Below are positions 18,150 to 28,561 of a DNA stretch of 40,090 bases, one piece after another (positions within the stretch are counted from its first letter, which is position 1; each line of letters begins with the position of its first letter). The DNA is taken from assembly GCA_004296775.1 (NCBI GenBank), contig RHGE01000054.1, positions 1 to 40,090 of the forward strand, given 5' to 3'. A program made the translations under genes and the position numbers. The DNA is from Marinilabiliaceae bacterium JC017. Its GTDB lineage: Bacteria > Bacteroidota > Bacteroidia > Bacteroidales > Marinilabiliaceae. Below the pieces are notes generated by a model that saw only the letters and a list, made by a program, of their open reading frames with translations, was not told the DNA's origin and searched no databases.

Positions 18150-19568
18150 ATGAAGAGATTAACTCAGATTATCGGAATTTTAAGTGTTTTCATTAGTGTA
18201 TTTGCTTGTGAAAGAGAATTTGTCTTTAGAGGTGGTGAAGAAGGATTACGTTTTTCTACAGATACAGTGATGTTTGATACTATTTTTACATCTATCGGTT
18301 CTACTACTCAGAATTTTCGCGTTTTTAATCCTTATGATGATGACTTATCAATTGACGCTATTCAGTTAGCAGGCGGTAGTGAGTCAAGTTTCAGGTTAAA
18401 TATAAACGGTTATGCAGAGGATGAATTGAATGATGTAAGAGTGCGTGGCAAAGATAGTTTGTACGTTTTTGTAGAAGTAACGATTGACCCGAAAGGTGTG
18501 AATACGCCATTTGTTGTTACGGATTCTATATTGTTTTATACCAGGGAAAAGGTGCAAAGTATCAAGTTGGTTGCATATGGGCAGGACGTTATTTTGCTAC
18601 GTAAAGAGTGGTTGAAAACGCAAACATTTACAAAGGACAAACCTTATCTTATATATGATTATATTGTTGTTGATTCGTTACAAACATTAACTGTTGATCC
18701 GGGGGCCAGATTATATTTCAATAAGGATGCTAGTCTTCTTGTTCTTGGTAAATTGGAAGTTAATGGAACAACTGAGGATCCGGTGCTGTTCTCTTCTCAC
18801 CGGCAGGAAGAGTGGTATCAGGATAAACCGGGGCAATGGGGGTATATACATTTGTTGCCGGGATCAGGTGGATCTAGAATAGATAATGCCATTATTAAAA
18901 ATGGATTAATGGGACTGATGGTGGATTCTGTCGGAACAGGGAAAGAAGGGCCAATTCGTATTACAAATACCCGTATTGAACATGTATCCAGTTTTGGGTT
19001 ATTAGCTCAAACGGCAGGAATCGAAGCCGGAAATTGCTTGATTGCTGATTGTGGGACGCATTCTGCTTCACTTACTATAGGAGGAAACTACTCTTTTAAC
19101 CATTGTACCTTTGCAAATTATTTTGATTGGGCTTTTCGTACTACACCGGCTGTGTTTTTAAGCAATTATTATTTGGATGCAAATAACAAAGAACAGATAG
19201 TTCCTTTGAAAAAGGCTGACTTTTTGAATTGCATTATATATGGTCGAAATATGACTGAGGTGGGTTTTGATTTGAAAAAGGCGGAAGGCGATGTGATGAA
19301 TTATGCCTATCTTTTTGATCATTGTGTTCTTAAGGTGCCTGATGATTTTGATTTGTCTGATGAAAAGTATTTTAAAAAAATTATAAGAAAAGATCCGTCA
19401 TTTGTGGATTACACTGAATATAACTATCAACTTGACACATTGTCTGTGGCAAAAGATGTAGCTAATTCTGCTTTTTCCCGGGAGTTTCCTGATGATATTT
19501 TAGGCGTGAACCGTTTCGAAGATGAAGGTCCTGATCGTGGTTGTTTTGAGAGGAAAGAGAAAAACTAA
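18150..19568 (+). CDS. Lipoprotein with right-handed parallel beta-helix
   Basis: 472 residues from the ATG at 18150; an upstream in-frame start at 18063 would put 29 extra residues before a perfectly good lipoprotein signal. SPVFISVFAC-like leader with Cys20 as the lipidation site. Residues about 30-140 look like an immunoglobulin-type choice-of-anchor domain (TQNFRVFNPYDDDLSID). After that come short repeats typical of a parallel beta-helix (DPGARLYFNKDASLLVLGKL, RIDNAIIKNG, RITNTRIEHV, NCLIADCG, FNHCTFANY). Probably exposed in the envelope. Function unknown, possibly carbohydrate or surface binding. It is followed after 12 nt by the EEP-fold gene, with which it forms an operon. Confidence 0.82.
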   Translation: MKRLTQIIGILSVFISVFACEREFVFRGGEEGLRFSTDTVMFDTIFTSIGSTTQNFRVFNPYDDDLSIDAIQLAGGSESSFRLNINGYAEDELNDVRVRGKDSLYVFVEVTIDPKGVNTPFVVTDSILFYTREKVQSIKLVAYGQDVILLRKEWLKTQTFTKDKPYLIYDYIVVDSLQTLTVDPGARLYFNKDASLLVLGKLEVNGTTEDPVLFSSHRQEEWYQDKPGQWGYIHLLPGSGGSRIDNAIIKNGLMGLMVDSVGTGKEGPIRITNTRIEHVSSFGLLAQTAGIEAGNCLIADCGTHSASLTIGGNYSFNHCTFANYFDWAFRTTPAVFLSNYYLDANNKEQIVPLKKADFLNCIIYGRNMTEVGFDLKKAEGDVMNYAYLFDHCVLKVPDDFDLSDEKYFKKIIRKDPSFVDYTEYNYQLDTLSVAKDVANSAFSREFPDDILGVNRFEDEGPDRGCFERKEKN

Positions 19569-19579
19569 GATAAGATTTC

Positions 19580-20587
19580 ATGGGTCGTCATGTTATTATC
19601 ATTGTTCTTTTGAATGTACTTCAAAATGCGGTGGCTCAATCTGAGCAGGATGCGGCATTTGTAGCTATGTTCTATAATGTTGAGAATTTATTCGATTGCA
19701 AAGATGATTCCTTAGTCCATGATGAGGAATTCCTTCCTAATTCAGAAAAGAACTGGAATTATTCACGATATATAGATAAGTTGAATAAAATTTCAAAAGT
19801 GATTTTGAGTGCTAACGGATGGTACCCGCCTTCGGTTATTGGATTGTGTGAAGTGGAAAATGAAAAGGTACTGAATGATCTTATTTGGAAGACTGGATTA
19901 AATCATTTGGGATATAGGGTAGTACATTTTGATTCGCCTGACAAAAGAGGGATTGATGTGGCGTTTCTATATCGTCAAAATTTGTTTGAAATTATTGAAG
20001 CCCGACCGGTTAATGTATCACAGTCGGAAAAGCAGTTTTATACGAGAGATATTTTATGGGTGAAGGGGATATATAGAGATAAAGATACTCTGAATGTGTT
20101 AGTTAATCACTGGCCTTCTAAATGGGGAGGAACGATCTCATCAGAATGGCGTCGGAAGCTTGTAGCTCGAAAAATATTATCTTTTTGTGATTCTATAGGA
20201 GGATCTGATAAAGGGGCTAAGTTTATGATTATGGGTGATTTTAATGAATCTCCTGAAGAACCAGCAGTGTCGTTAATGACAAATGATGCAAATAATGAAT
20301 TGTCATTCATGAATTTAACTTTTGGATTTAAGGCTGGTGATGCAGGTGTGGAAGGATCACATAAATACAAAGGTCATTGGGGAATGATTGATCAGATTAT
20401 TATATCAAAAAATCTGACGGAAGATGAGGATTTTAATAATGTTACTTTTAAAATTGTTGATCTCCCTTTTTTACTGGAAGAGGATAAAGGATATTCTGGT
20501 ACCAAGCCATATAGAACTTATAGAGGACCATGCTTCCATGGTGGATACAGTGATCATTTACCTGTAATCGTTATTTTTCAAAAGTAG
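19580..20587 (+). CDS. Secreted endonuclease/exonuclease/phosphatase family protein
   Basis: 335 residues. A signal peptide covers about 1-20 (NAVAQ). The EEP fold is recognisable by FYNVENLFD near the start, the catalytic-metal Glu in CEVENE, VNHWPSKWGG, the GDFNESP motif and the C-terminal SDHLPV. Members hydrolyse phosphodiester bonds in nucleic acids or lipids, or phosphatase substrates. The leader places it in the periplasm or outside the cell, which fits DNA or nucleotide scavenging, but the substrate cannot be read from sequence. Second gene of the unit starting at 18150, closed by a terminator at 20621. Confidence 0.88.
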   Translation: MGRHVIIIVLLNVLQNAVAQSEQDAAFVAMFYNVENLFDCKDDSLVHDEEFLPNSEKNWNYSRYIDKLNKISKVILSANGWYPPSVIGLCEVENEKVLNDLIWKTGLNHLGYRVVHFDSPDKRGIDVAFLYRQNLFEIIEARPVNVSQSEKQFYTRDILWVKGIYRDKDTLNVLVNHWPSKWGGTISSEWRRKLVARKILSFCDSIGGSDKGAKFMIMGDFNESPEEPAVSLMTNDANNELSFMNLTFGFKAGDAGVEGSHKYKGHWGMIDQIIISKNLTEDEDFNNVTFKIVDLPFLLEEDKGYSGTKPYRTYRGPCFHGGYSDHLPVIVIFQK

Positions 20588-20620
20588 GTAAATGAAGAAT
20601 TAACGGCCTGATAAAAAGGT

Positions 20621-20645
20621 GGGGAACTAATCAGTTCCCCTTTTA
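20621..20645 (+). terminator. Terminator after the EEP-fold gene
   Basis: GGGGAACT and AGTTCCCC enclose AATC and are followed by a short T-run (TTTT). It lies about 33 nt past the stop. Confidence 0.72.
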
Positions 20646-20807
20646 ACCCTTAAAAAACTAACCCTAAAAACAAGCTGCATAAAATGCGGCGCCTGTTTAT
20701 TTTAAACTACAATAGTTATCTAAATATTATTGAACTTATAAATTCAAAACAAAGATAGATGATTTGTTTAATTTTAAATGCGTTAAGACCAAAATGTTTA
20801 GTGACTT

Positions 20808-21200
20808 TTAGTCAAAATAAAGGTCGATAAAATCTATTAAATACGGTACAAAAATGATTAGCCCCACTAGTAGGGCGAAGGAGGAAATTATAAGAACGGC
20901 ACCTGCAGAAACATCTTTGATCATTCCTATTTTTTTGTGATGATGAGGATGTGAAAAATCCAATATCTGCTCTATGGCAGAGTTAAGTATTTCAATACTG
21001 AGAATAATTCCTGAGGTAAGAAGTACAGCAATCCATTCAATTTTTGATATTTGAAAAAATAATCCGGCAATAACTACGATAATAAAAGCGATGGTTTGGA
21101 TACGAATGTTGCGTTCACTCAAAAATGAAAGTTTAATTCCATTGAACGCAACTTTCAATGAGATAAGAAGGTTTCTGTTTTTATTTGAATTTTTCCACAT
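20808..21200 (-). CDS. dgkA: Diacylglycerol/undecaprenol kinase, DgkA family
   Basis: 130 residues from the ATG at 21200 ([10 protein letters not shown]). A longer reading to 21248 only adds sequence inside the upstream gene. Small integral-membrane kinase: three helices at about 38-56, 59-78 and 97-120. Family motifs are present: EILNSAIEQILDF (acidic active-site helix) and KDVSAGAVL. Gram-negative members phosphorylate diacylglycerol and Gram-positive ones undecaprenol; which applies here is not visible. The start lies 20 bp inside the end of the trmH-family gene, indicating translational coupling in a three-gene minus-strand operon with cca. Confidence 0.88.
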   Translation of the reverse strand: MWKNSNKNRNLLISLKVAFNGIKLSFLSERNIRIQTIAFIIVVIAGLFFQISKIEWIAVLLTSGIILSIEILNSAIEQILDFSHPHHHKKIGMIKDVSAGAVLIISSFALLVGLIIFVPYLIDFIDLYFD

Positions 21201-21705
21201 GTTGATTGTACCATTGGAATAAACAAACAGATGCCGCATGAGATACATTCATTGACTTTATTATTCCTGGCATTGGAATGTGTACCTTCATATTGCATTG
21301 TTGAAGTAATTGGTGATTAATGCCAAATTGTTCATTACCCAATACTACTGCCAATTTGGCAGGGAGTTGGGTGCTGAAAATATTTTGTGAATCCTGTGAT
21401 GTTTCCAGCCCTGTCAAGATGTAATCTTCAGGAATGTATTGCCAAAGTTGATCTTGTGTGATATAATGAATCTCGACAGAAGAAATGGCCGCCCCAGCGG
21501 TTTTATTAATCTTGCTTTTTCGATAAGGATTATCAGTTAATACCAGGACTTTCAGGGCATCAATATTTGCAGCTAACCTGATAATATGACCAACATTATC
21601 AGGAGCCTTAAAATGATCAGTAATAATTATTGGTCTGTATTGTTCGGGCAGACCAGGATATTGGCCGGCAGCGAAAAAGGTATTGGAATGAGTGGTTGAT
21701 GTCAT
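21181..21705 (-). CDS. TrmH/SpoU-family RNA 2'-O-methyltransferase
   Basis: 174 residues, a compact SPOUT enzyme without an extra N-terminal domain. The three SPOUT motifs are clear. Motif 1 is [10 protein letters not shown] with Asn and Arg, motif 2 is [10 protein letters not shown], and motif 3 is [19 protein letters not shown], forming the knotted SAM site. It should methylate a ribose 2'-OH in tRNA or rRNA; the target is undetermined. Motif 3 reads IKSMNVS where IxSLNVS is usual. It overlaps cca by four bases (ATGA) and dgkA by 20. Confidence 0.9.
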   Translation of the reverse strand: MTSTTHSNTFFAAGQYPGLPEQYRPIIITDHFKAPDNVGHIIRLAANIDALKVLVLTDNPYRKSKINKTAGAAISSVEIHYITQDQLWQYIPEDYILTGLETSQDSQNIFSTQLPAKLAVVLGNEQFGINHQLLQQCNMKVHIPMPGIIKSMNVSHAASVCLFQWYNQHVEKFK

Positions 21706-23147
21706 GCCGGTTTGTTGTTGCTTAAATTTTTTACTGGTTTTAATCCTAACTTTTCAGCTTGTTGCAACATGTATTGATAGGCATCATCAAACTGATTTTG
21801 TATTTCACCCTCTAGAATTGCTTCTTTAATGGCAGATTTTAAATCTCCGATTATCTTGCAGGGTTTTAAATCAAAAGTTTCCATTATTATTTCACCGGAA
21901 ACCGGTGGTTGAAAATTTCTGATTCTATCCTTTTCTTCAATCTCTTTAAGTTTACGTCTTACGACTTTAAAATTACGCATGTAACGCGTTACCTTTTCCG
22001 GATTTTTAGAGGTAATGTCAGCTTCACAGAGGGTCATTAAATCATCGATGTCATCGCCTGCTTCAAACAATAAACGCCTGACGGCAGAATCAGTGACAAT
22101 ATCCTCGCTTAATACAATGGGGCGCATGTGGAGGCTCACCAGTTTTTGTACATACTTCATCTTTTCATTCAATGGTAGCTTAAGGCGTTTAAATATTTTT
22201 GGTACCATCTTTTCGCCTACAAAATTGTGTGCATGAAAAGTCCATCCTACTTTGGGATCATAGCGCTTAGTTACTGGTTTGGCAATGTCATGAAATACCG
22301 TTGCCCAACGCAGCCATAAGTTTTCGGTATTAGGAGCAATGCGATCCAGTACCTCAAGGGTGTGATAGAAATTATCTTTATGAGCTCGGCCTTTTACTCT
22401 GTCAACTCCTTTGAGCGCTTGCATTTCAGGAATGATTATTTCGAGTAGACCGGTTTTTTCCAATAATTTAAAGCCGATGGATGGCCTGGGAGCCATAACC
22501 ATTTTATTTAATTCATCCACGATGCGTTCTTTGGAAACAATGTGAATGCGATCCTTATTTTGTATTATGCCATCAAAGGTCGTTTCTTCTATTTTGAAGC
22601 CTAGCTGCGTGGCAAATCGAATAGCACGTAACATGCGTAAGGGATCATCAGAAAATGTAACCAATGGATCGAGTGGGGTACGGATTATTTTCTGTTCCAG
22701 GCTGGTGACACCTTCAAATGGATCTAATAATTCGCCATAATTATCTCTGTGTAGGCTGAGAGCCAATGCGTTTATTGTGAAATCACGACGATTTTGATCA
22801 TCCTCAAGAGTCCCGTTTTCTACGATTGGTTTGCGTGAGTGCCGTTGGTACGATTCTTTTCTGGCACCTACAAATTCAATTTCCCAATCTCGATAGCGAA
22901 TCATCGCTGTTCCGAAATTCTTAAAAACTGTTAGCTTAAGATTACCAAGTTTTTTTGCTGTAAGTTCTGCCAGTTCTATACCACTTCCAATGACGACAAT
23001 ATCAATGTCCTTTGAAGGACGTTGAAGGAAAAGATCGCGTACAAAACCGCCTATGACATAGGCTTCCCAGTTCTTTTCTGTAATTATTTCAGAGATACAC
23101 TTAAATATAGGATGTGTTAAATATTGTTTCATTCCCCGCGCTGCCAT
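21702..23147 (-). CDS. cca: CCA tRNA nucleotidyltransferase (class II) with HD domain
   Basis: 481 residues; the ATG at 23132 ([10 protein letters not shown]) is an alternative start that drops five residues. The nucleotidyltransferase head has VIGGFVRD and the metal-binding DIDI pair near 47-49, then the [14 protein letters not shown] and [18 protein letters not shown] motifs. An HD domain follows (HTLEVLD, FHDIAKP). The enzyme adds or repairs the 3' CCA of tRNAs; related enzymes of this type can be poly(A) polymerases, but the motif set fits a CCA-adding or A-adding enzyme. First gene of the cca-trmH-dgkA operon, divergent from the thioredoxin gene. Confidence 0.92.
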   Translation of the reverse strand: MAARGMKQYLTHPIFKCISEIITEKNWEAYVIGGFVRDLFLQRPSKDIDIVVIGSGIELAELTAKKLGNLKLTVFKNFGTAMIRYRDWEIEFVGARKESYQRHSRKPIVENGTLEDDQNRRDFTINALALSLHRDNYGELLDPFEGVTSLEQKIIRTPLDPLVTFSDDPLRMLRAIRFATQLGFKIEETTFDGIIQNKDRIHIVSKERIVDELNKMVMAPRPSIGFKLLEKTGLLEIIIPEMQALKGVDRVKGRAHKDNFYHTLEVLDRIAPNTENLWLRWATVFHDIAKPVTKRYDPKVGWTFHAHNFVGEKMVPKIFKRLKLPLNEKMKYVQKLVSLHMRPIVLSEDIVTDSAVRRLLFEAGDDIDDLMTLCEADITSKNPEKVTRYMRNFKVVRRKLKEIEEKDRIRNFQPPVSGEIIMETFDLKPCKIIGDLKSAIKEAILEGEIQNQFDDAYQYMLQQAEKLGLKPVKNLSNNKPA

Positions 23148-23312
23148 TTTTTAATAATAGAATGACAAAATTACAATTTATTGCGGGATTATTCTTTTTT
23201 AGCGGGATTTCAATTTTTGGCACAGGTATTGATATGGAAATATCGAAAAATATAGATACATTAAAATAAATTGTATCTTTACTTAGAGTATTCATTCAAA
23301 AACAAGAATAAA

Positions 23313-23672
23313 ATGGTAGAACATTTAACAAACGAAACTTTCAAAGAGAAAGTGTTCAACTACGAGAATAGTAAGGAATGGAAATACGAAGGGGAAGTTC
23401 CTTGTATGATTGATTTTTATGCCGATTGGTGTGGGCCCTGTAAAATGGTTGCGCCTATTCTGGAAGAGCTTGCAGAAGAATATGATGGTAAAATTAAAAT
23501 TTATAAAGTGGATACCGAGGTGGAGAGGGAGTTGGCCTCTGTGTTTGGTATTCAAAGTATTCCATCATTGCTTTTTGTGCCACAGGAAGGACAGCCTCAA
23601 ATGGCCGCCGGTGCTTTGCCAAAAGATACTTTTGAGAAAGCGATTAGGGATGTTTTAAAGGTGGAAAAATAA
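23313..23672 (+). CDS. trxA: Thioredoxin (cytoplasmic)
   Basis: 119 residues from the ATG at 23313; an upstream in-frame start would add 14 residues unlike thioredoxin. Canonical active site DWCGPC (Cys40, Cys43), with SIPS ahead of the cis-Pro loop. A few N-terminal residues (about 10-30, EKVFNYENSKEWKYEG) extend it over minimal thioredoxins. No signal peptide, so a cytosolic disulfide reductase. The next gene encodes a closely similar protein with a lipoprotein leader. A -7-like TATCTTTA lies at 23274-23281. Confidence 0.94.
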   Translation: MVEHLTNETFKEKVFNYENSKEWKYEGEVPCMIDFYADWCGPCKMVAPILEELAEEYDGKIKIYKVDTEVERELASVFGIQSIPSLLFVPQEGQPQMAAGALPKDTFEKAIRDVLKVEK

Positions 23673-23794
23673 AATATACTTTTACATCTTGAAAACGGGA
23701 TTGCCATATTGTCTTTTCAGTGGTGCAGGAGATAATAGAAGTGTGCTCCCATTTATTTCAAAGGTTTTATGAGATTAATTAAACAAAGAAACTT

Positions 23795-24277
23795 ATGAAA
23801 AGACTGATGCAATTGATGGTGTTGGCTGCTTTTTTTCTGAGTACTATTTCTTGTGTTGCAGAGAAAAAATCGGATAAATCAACTGTTTTGCCAAAAGAAG
23901 GAAGTTCCTCAAAAGTTATTCACTTAACAAAGGAATCGTTTAAGGAGCAGGTTTTTGATTATGCCACTAATAAGGAGTGGAAATACAAAGGTAAAGTGCC
24001 TGCTATTGTTGATTTTTACGCCGATTGGTGTGGCCCCTGCCGGCAATTAGCTCCTGTTCTGGAGGCCATTCAGAAGGAGTATGGTAATGCTATTCAGATT
24101 TATAAAGTAAATACTGACAAAGAAAAAGAATTGGCTTCTGTTTTTGGGGTTAGAAGCCTTCCTACCGTAGTGTTTATTCCGGTAGATGGTGAACCACAAG
24201 CAGCCTTGGGTTTTCGGCCGCAGGCAGAGTTGGAGAAAGTGATTGAAGAAGTGCTGAAAATAAAAAAGGAAAATTAA
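23795..24277 (+). CDS. Thioredoxin-fold lipoprotein
   Basis: 160 residues. A lipoprotein signal ends at Cys20 (FLSTISC), then a Lys/Ser-rich linker (21-42) leads into a thioredoxin domain with WCGPC (Cys79, Cys82) and SLPT at the cis-Pro loop. It matches the upstream thioredoxin along the whole domain, including the unusual KEWKY[EK]G[EK]VP and KELASVFG segments. The pair is thus a duplication in which one copy was moved to the envelope. Expected to act on periplasmic thiols or as a partner of TlpA-type proteins. Followed by a strong terminator. Confidence 0.92.
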   Translation: MKRLMQLMVLAAFFLSTISCVAEKKSDKSTVLPKEGSSSKVIHLTKESFKEQVFDYATNKEWKYKGKVPAIVDFYADWCGPCRQLAPVLEAIQKEYGNAIQIYKVNTDKEKELASVFGVRSLPTVVFIPVDGEPQAALGFRPQAELEKVIEEVLKIKKEN

Positions 24278-24314
24278 GTGTCAGTGTAATAGATTGTATG
24301 ATTATCTAAATATA

Positions 24315-24344
24315 AAAACCGGAGATTATTTCTCCGGTTTTTTT
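24315..24344 (+). terminator. Terminator of the thioredoxin pair
   Basis: CCGGAGA (24319-24325) pairs with TCTCCGG (24331-24337), extended by A and T runs, with a run of T after it. It separates the thioredoxin unit from the thiamin promoter. Confidence 0.9.
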
Positions 24345-24374
24345 GTTTGTGCCATTTTTTTTCGCATATCTTTA
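24342..24374 (+). promoter_or_regulatory. Promoter of the thiamin operon (Bacteroidota type)
   Basis: TTTG at 24342-24345 and TATCTTTA at 24367-24374 are 21 nt apart, the spacing and sequence of Bacteroidota sigma-ABfr promoters (TTTG-N19/21-TAnnTTTG, last base differing). Start would be near 24381, just before the riboswitch. Confidence 0.6.
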
Positions 24375-24387
24375 CCGCCATAAATTT

Positions 24388-24466
24388 TTAGGGGTGCCTT
24401 AATATTACAGGCTGAGATTATACCCTTTGAACCTGAAGCAGGTAATGCTGCCGCAGGGAAAAAGCA
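24388..24466 (+). ncRNA. TPP riboswitch (THI element)
   Basis: The conserved THI-box blocks occur in order: GGGGTGCC, GGCTGAGA, ACCC, TTGAACCTGA, GCAGGTAATGCTGCCGCAGGGAA. It sits between the promoter and thiS and should shut off the operon when thiamin diphosphate is plentiful, by terminating transcription or blocking translation. No clear terminator follows before thiS, so translational control is more likely. Confidence 0.96.
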
Positions 24467-24523
24467 AAAGTAATTTTTTGACTCCCCGTTAAGTTTTTTC
24501 AGATCTTTTAAATCGTATTAATC

Positions 24524-24727
24524 ATGACAATTTTTTTTAATGGGCAGGAAATGTCTGTTGGAGAAAATCTTGTTGTTGATCAATTTTTGCTGGCGATAAA
24601 CCAACAGCAAAAAGGCGGTATTGCCATTGCAATCAACAATAAGGTTGTCCCAAAAACCGAATGGGACCAATTTAAACTCAGTGAGGGTGATAAAATATTG
24701 GTGATTAAGGCCAGTCAAGGTGGGTGA
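24524..24727 (+). CDS. thiS: Sulfur carrier protein ThiS
   Basis: 67 residues with a beta-grasp fold and the essential C-terminal Gly-Gly (ASQGG). It is adenylated and converted to a thiocarboxylate that donates sulfur to thiazole synthase ThiG. It is the first gene after the TPP riboswitch. The adenylating enzyme ThiF normally acts with it, but no thiF lies in this window. Confidence 0.95.
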   Translation: MTIFFNGQEMSVGENLVVDQFLLAINQQQKGGIAIAINNKVVPKTEWDQFKLSEGDKILVIKASQGG

Positions 24728-26569
<1,842 letters not shown>

Positions 26570-26667
26570 TTTTTGCTGTAGAAAAAAAGTAAAAGCCTGC
26601 GCGGCTTGAGCGCATTGGAGATGCTCAATTTAATTTGGATAATACAGATTTGTAATTAAAACATACC

Positions 26668-27288
26668 ATGAGACCCGTTGTAATTACTCACCCCAATGCT
26701 TTGGAGGGGGAGACTATCGCAGTGAATGCTTTGTTTGAAGCCGGCTTGGCGGTTCTTCATCTGAGAAAACCAGCTTTTCGAGAAGAGGAACTGGAGAGCT
26801 TCATTAAACAAATTTCACCACAGTATCGGGAGAAAATTGTACTTCATACCCATTTGCACCTGGTAGAGAAATATGGTTTGAAAGGCGTGCATTTCACCGG
26901 TTACAACAGGTCTCATTGGGATGAGTACCTGGCAAAAGAAGTAGGTGTTTCCAGGTCATTGCATCAGCTGGAAGAGTTCAGTGGTGTTAGTGAGCGTTAT
27001 TCCTATGTGTTTCTAAGCCCCATCTTTCCATCCATCTCCAAAGAAGGGTACGTGCCCCGGCTGAGTCATGCAACCATTAGTGATTTTCTGCTCAAGCCTC
27101 GTCCAATGCCGGTGCTTTGCCTGGGAGGTGTAACACCCGGTAATGCAAGCCAGGCTAAACAGATGGGCTTTGATGGCGTGGCTGTGTTGGGCTATATATG
27201 GGAAGCCTTTAAAGACGATGCACAAACAGCCGGTGTCATAACCCGGTACAAAAAAATATGTGAGCAATGGGAAAAAGCAGTGCAATGA
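26668..27288 (+). CDS. ThiE/TenI-like protein
   Basis: 206 residues, a TIM-barrel of the ThiE/TenI family. The catalytic ThiE signature is altered: HLRKP replaces QLRxK, and GVHFTGYNR replaces the GVHLGQxD diphosphate-binding motif. YVFLSPIFPSISKEGY keeps the overall pattern of the last loop. A normal ThiE is encoded in the same operon at 28562, so this copy is more likely a TenI-type thiazole tautomerase or a diverged synthase. It ends with an ATGA overlap onto thiD. Confidence 0.85.
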   Translation: MRPVVITHPNALEGETIAVNALFEAGLAVLHLRKPAFREEELESFIKQISPQYREKIVLHTHLHLVEKYGLKGVHFTGYNRSHWDEYLAKEVGVSRSLHQLEEFSGVSERYSYVFLSPIFPSISKEGYVPRLSHATISDFLLKPRPMPVLCLGGVTPGNASQAKQMGFDGVAVLGYIWEAFKDDAQTAGVITRYKKICEQWEKAVQ

Positions 27289-28049
27289 GGCCAGTCGTAC
27301 TTTCCATAGCAGGATTCGATCCGTCGGGAGGTGCTGGTATCTTAGCGGACATAAAAACCCTTGAGTCTTTCTGTGTTTATGGTATGGCAGTTTTAAGTGC
27401 CAACACCATACAAAACGACACCGCCTTTCAAGGCGTATCCTGGGTGCCGGTGGAAGAGATCATTCAGCAACTGGAAGTGCTCAATGAGCGGTTTACTCCC
27501 GTGGTTGTTAAGATAGGGCTCATTGAAAATATGGATGTCTTCACCCGGGTTACACAATGGGTGAAAACCAATTGGCCTGCCGCCTTTTTCATTTGGGATC
27601 CCATCATTAAAGCATCAGCAGGCTATACTTTTCATGAAGCTATTCCACAACATGTTTTGAATAATGTGGACCTGGTGACGCCCAACGTACCGGAATACCA
27701 GTTGTTGTGCGCTGATACCGCTCCTGCCTTGATGGCCTCACAAACCAACTGTCACATTCTTTTGAAAGGCGGTCATGCTTCAGGAACCATGGTGAAAGAC
27801 GTGCTCTATCAACCCGATGGTGTCATTCATTCTGTGACCTGCCAAAGAATACAGGACGTCGATAAGCATGGTACCGGATGTGTATTGTCCTCAGCTATTG
27901 CTGCCGGTGTGGCACTTGGAAACAATTTGTCGGCGGCTTGCAACAGGGGTCATCTGTATATCCGGCAATTATTGGAGAGTAACCCCGGTTTGCTGGGGTA
28001 TCATAACCATTCACAACCCGAATTAAACCCTAAAAACAACAGTTTGTAA
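27285..28049 (+). CDS. thiD: Hydroxymethylpyrimidine/phosphomethylpyrimidine kinase ThiD
   Basis: 254 residues from the ATG at 27285, which overlaps the TGA of the upstream gene (ATGA); a start at 27267 would add six residues. Ribokinase-like fold with the N-terminal AGFDPSGGAGI motif, GMAVLSANTIQN, TPNVPEYQLL and the C-terminal HGTGCVLSSAIAA with the catalytic Asp/Gly loop. Phosphorylates HMP and HMP-phosphate to HMP-diphosphate, the substrate of ThiE. About 500 bp of repeat-bearing DNA follow before thiE. Confidence 0.95.
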   Translation: MRPVVLSIAGFDPSGGAGILADIKTLESFCVYGMAVLSANTIQNDTAFQGVSWVPVEEIIQQLEVLNERFTPVVVKIGLIENMDVFTRVTQWVKTNWPAAFFIWDPIIKASAGYTFHEAIPQHVLNNVDLVTPNVPEYQLLCADTAPALMASQTNCHILLKGGHASGTMVKDVLYQPDGVIHSVTCQRIQDVDKHGTGCVLSSAIAAGVALGNNLSAACNRGHLYIRQLLESNPGLLGYHNHSQPELNPKNNSL

Positions 28050-28144
28050 TGCTTATGTTTTTATGGCTCATTAAATGATGGATGAAAATAAATACAAGGA
28101 TCATCATTTTTCTAGTGTCAAGTATTCATTGTTTTAAAATGAGT

Positions 28145-28462
28145 ATGGCCGTGATGATGCGAAGCGCGTAAGCCGGTCATACCGATTGGTAATTAAAATG
28201 CCCACTTAATGCGCTTCGCTTTTAATTGGCCTTTAATTATCTATCGGCATTACCCCAAGGTTATTATTAAATAGATTTGGTGTAAAATAAGCGGGCCTGC
28301 GAAGGCGCGACGAAGAGGAATGCGGGGATTCTGGCTGGTGGGTTGGAAAAAATTCATCGAGGAGGCGGGCTGAAGCATTTATTTGACTAGCGTTTTTTGC
28401 TTCGTTTTTGGGGCAATGCCAAAAATGAAGTAGGGTTTGGGACAACGTCCCAATTAAAACAA
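28145..28462 (+). repeat. Dispersed repeat A, copy 1 (with 5' insertion)
   Basis: The core at about 28288-28462 matches copy 2 (33640-33815) over about 170 bp with roughly 22 differences. Two tandem hairpins close it: CTTCGTTTTTGG / CCAAAAATGAAG and TTGGGAC-AAC-GTCCCAA. The left part (GGCCGTGATGATGCGAAGCGC...) also matches copy 2, but copy 1 has about 100 extra bases. In those, GCGAAGCGC (28159-28167) can pair with 28211-28219, and AATTAAAA (28191-28198) with 28220-28227. Confidence 0.85.
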
Positions 28463-28561
28463 TAGTAAAAGGACTGAATCTCGAACAATCAAGACTCTGT
28501 TGTCATGACAGAAATATGGTAAGAAACAAGAAAATACGATCTATTGAAAAAAGTAAATACA

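Noticed and set aside
28233-28445. Small protein conserved between 28233-28445 and 33591-33800 (minus strand)
   Set aside because: The two readings are homologous only because the DNA repeat is. Differences are mainly amino-acid replacing, and the hairpin pairing explains conservation better.
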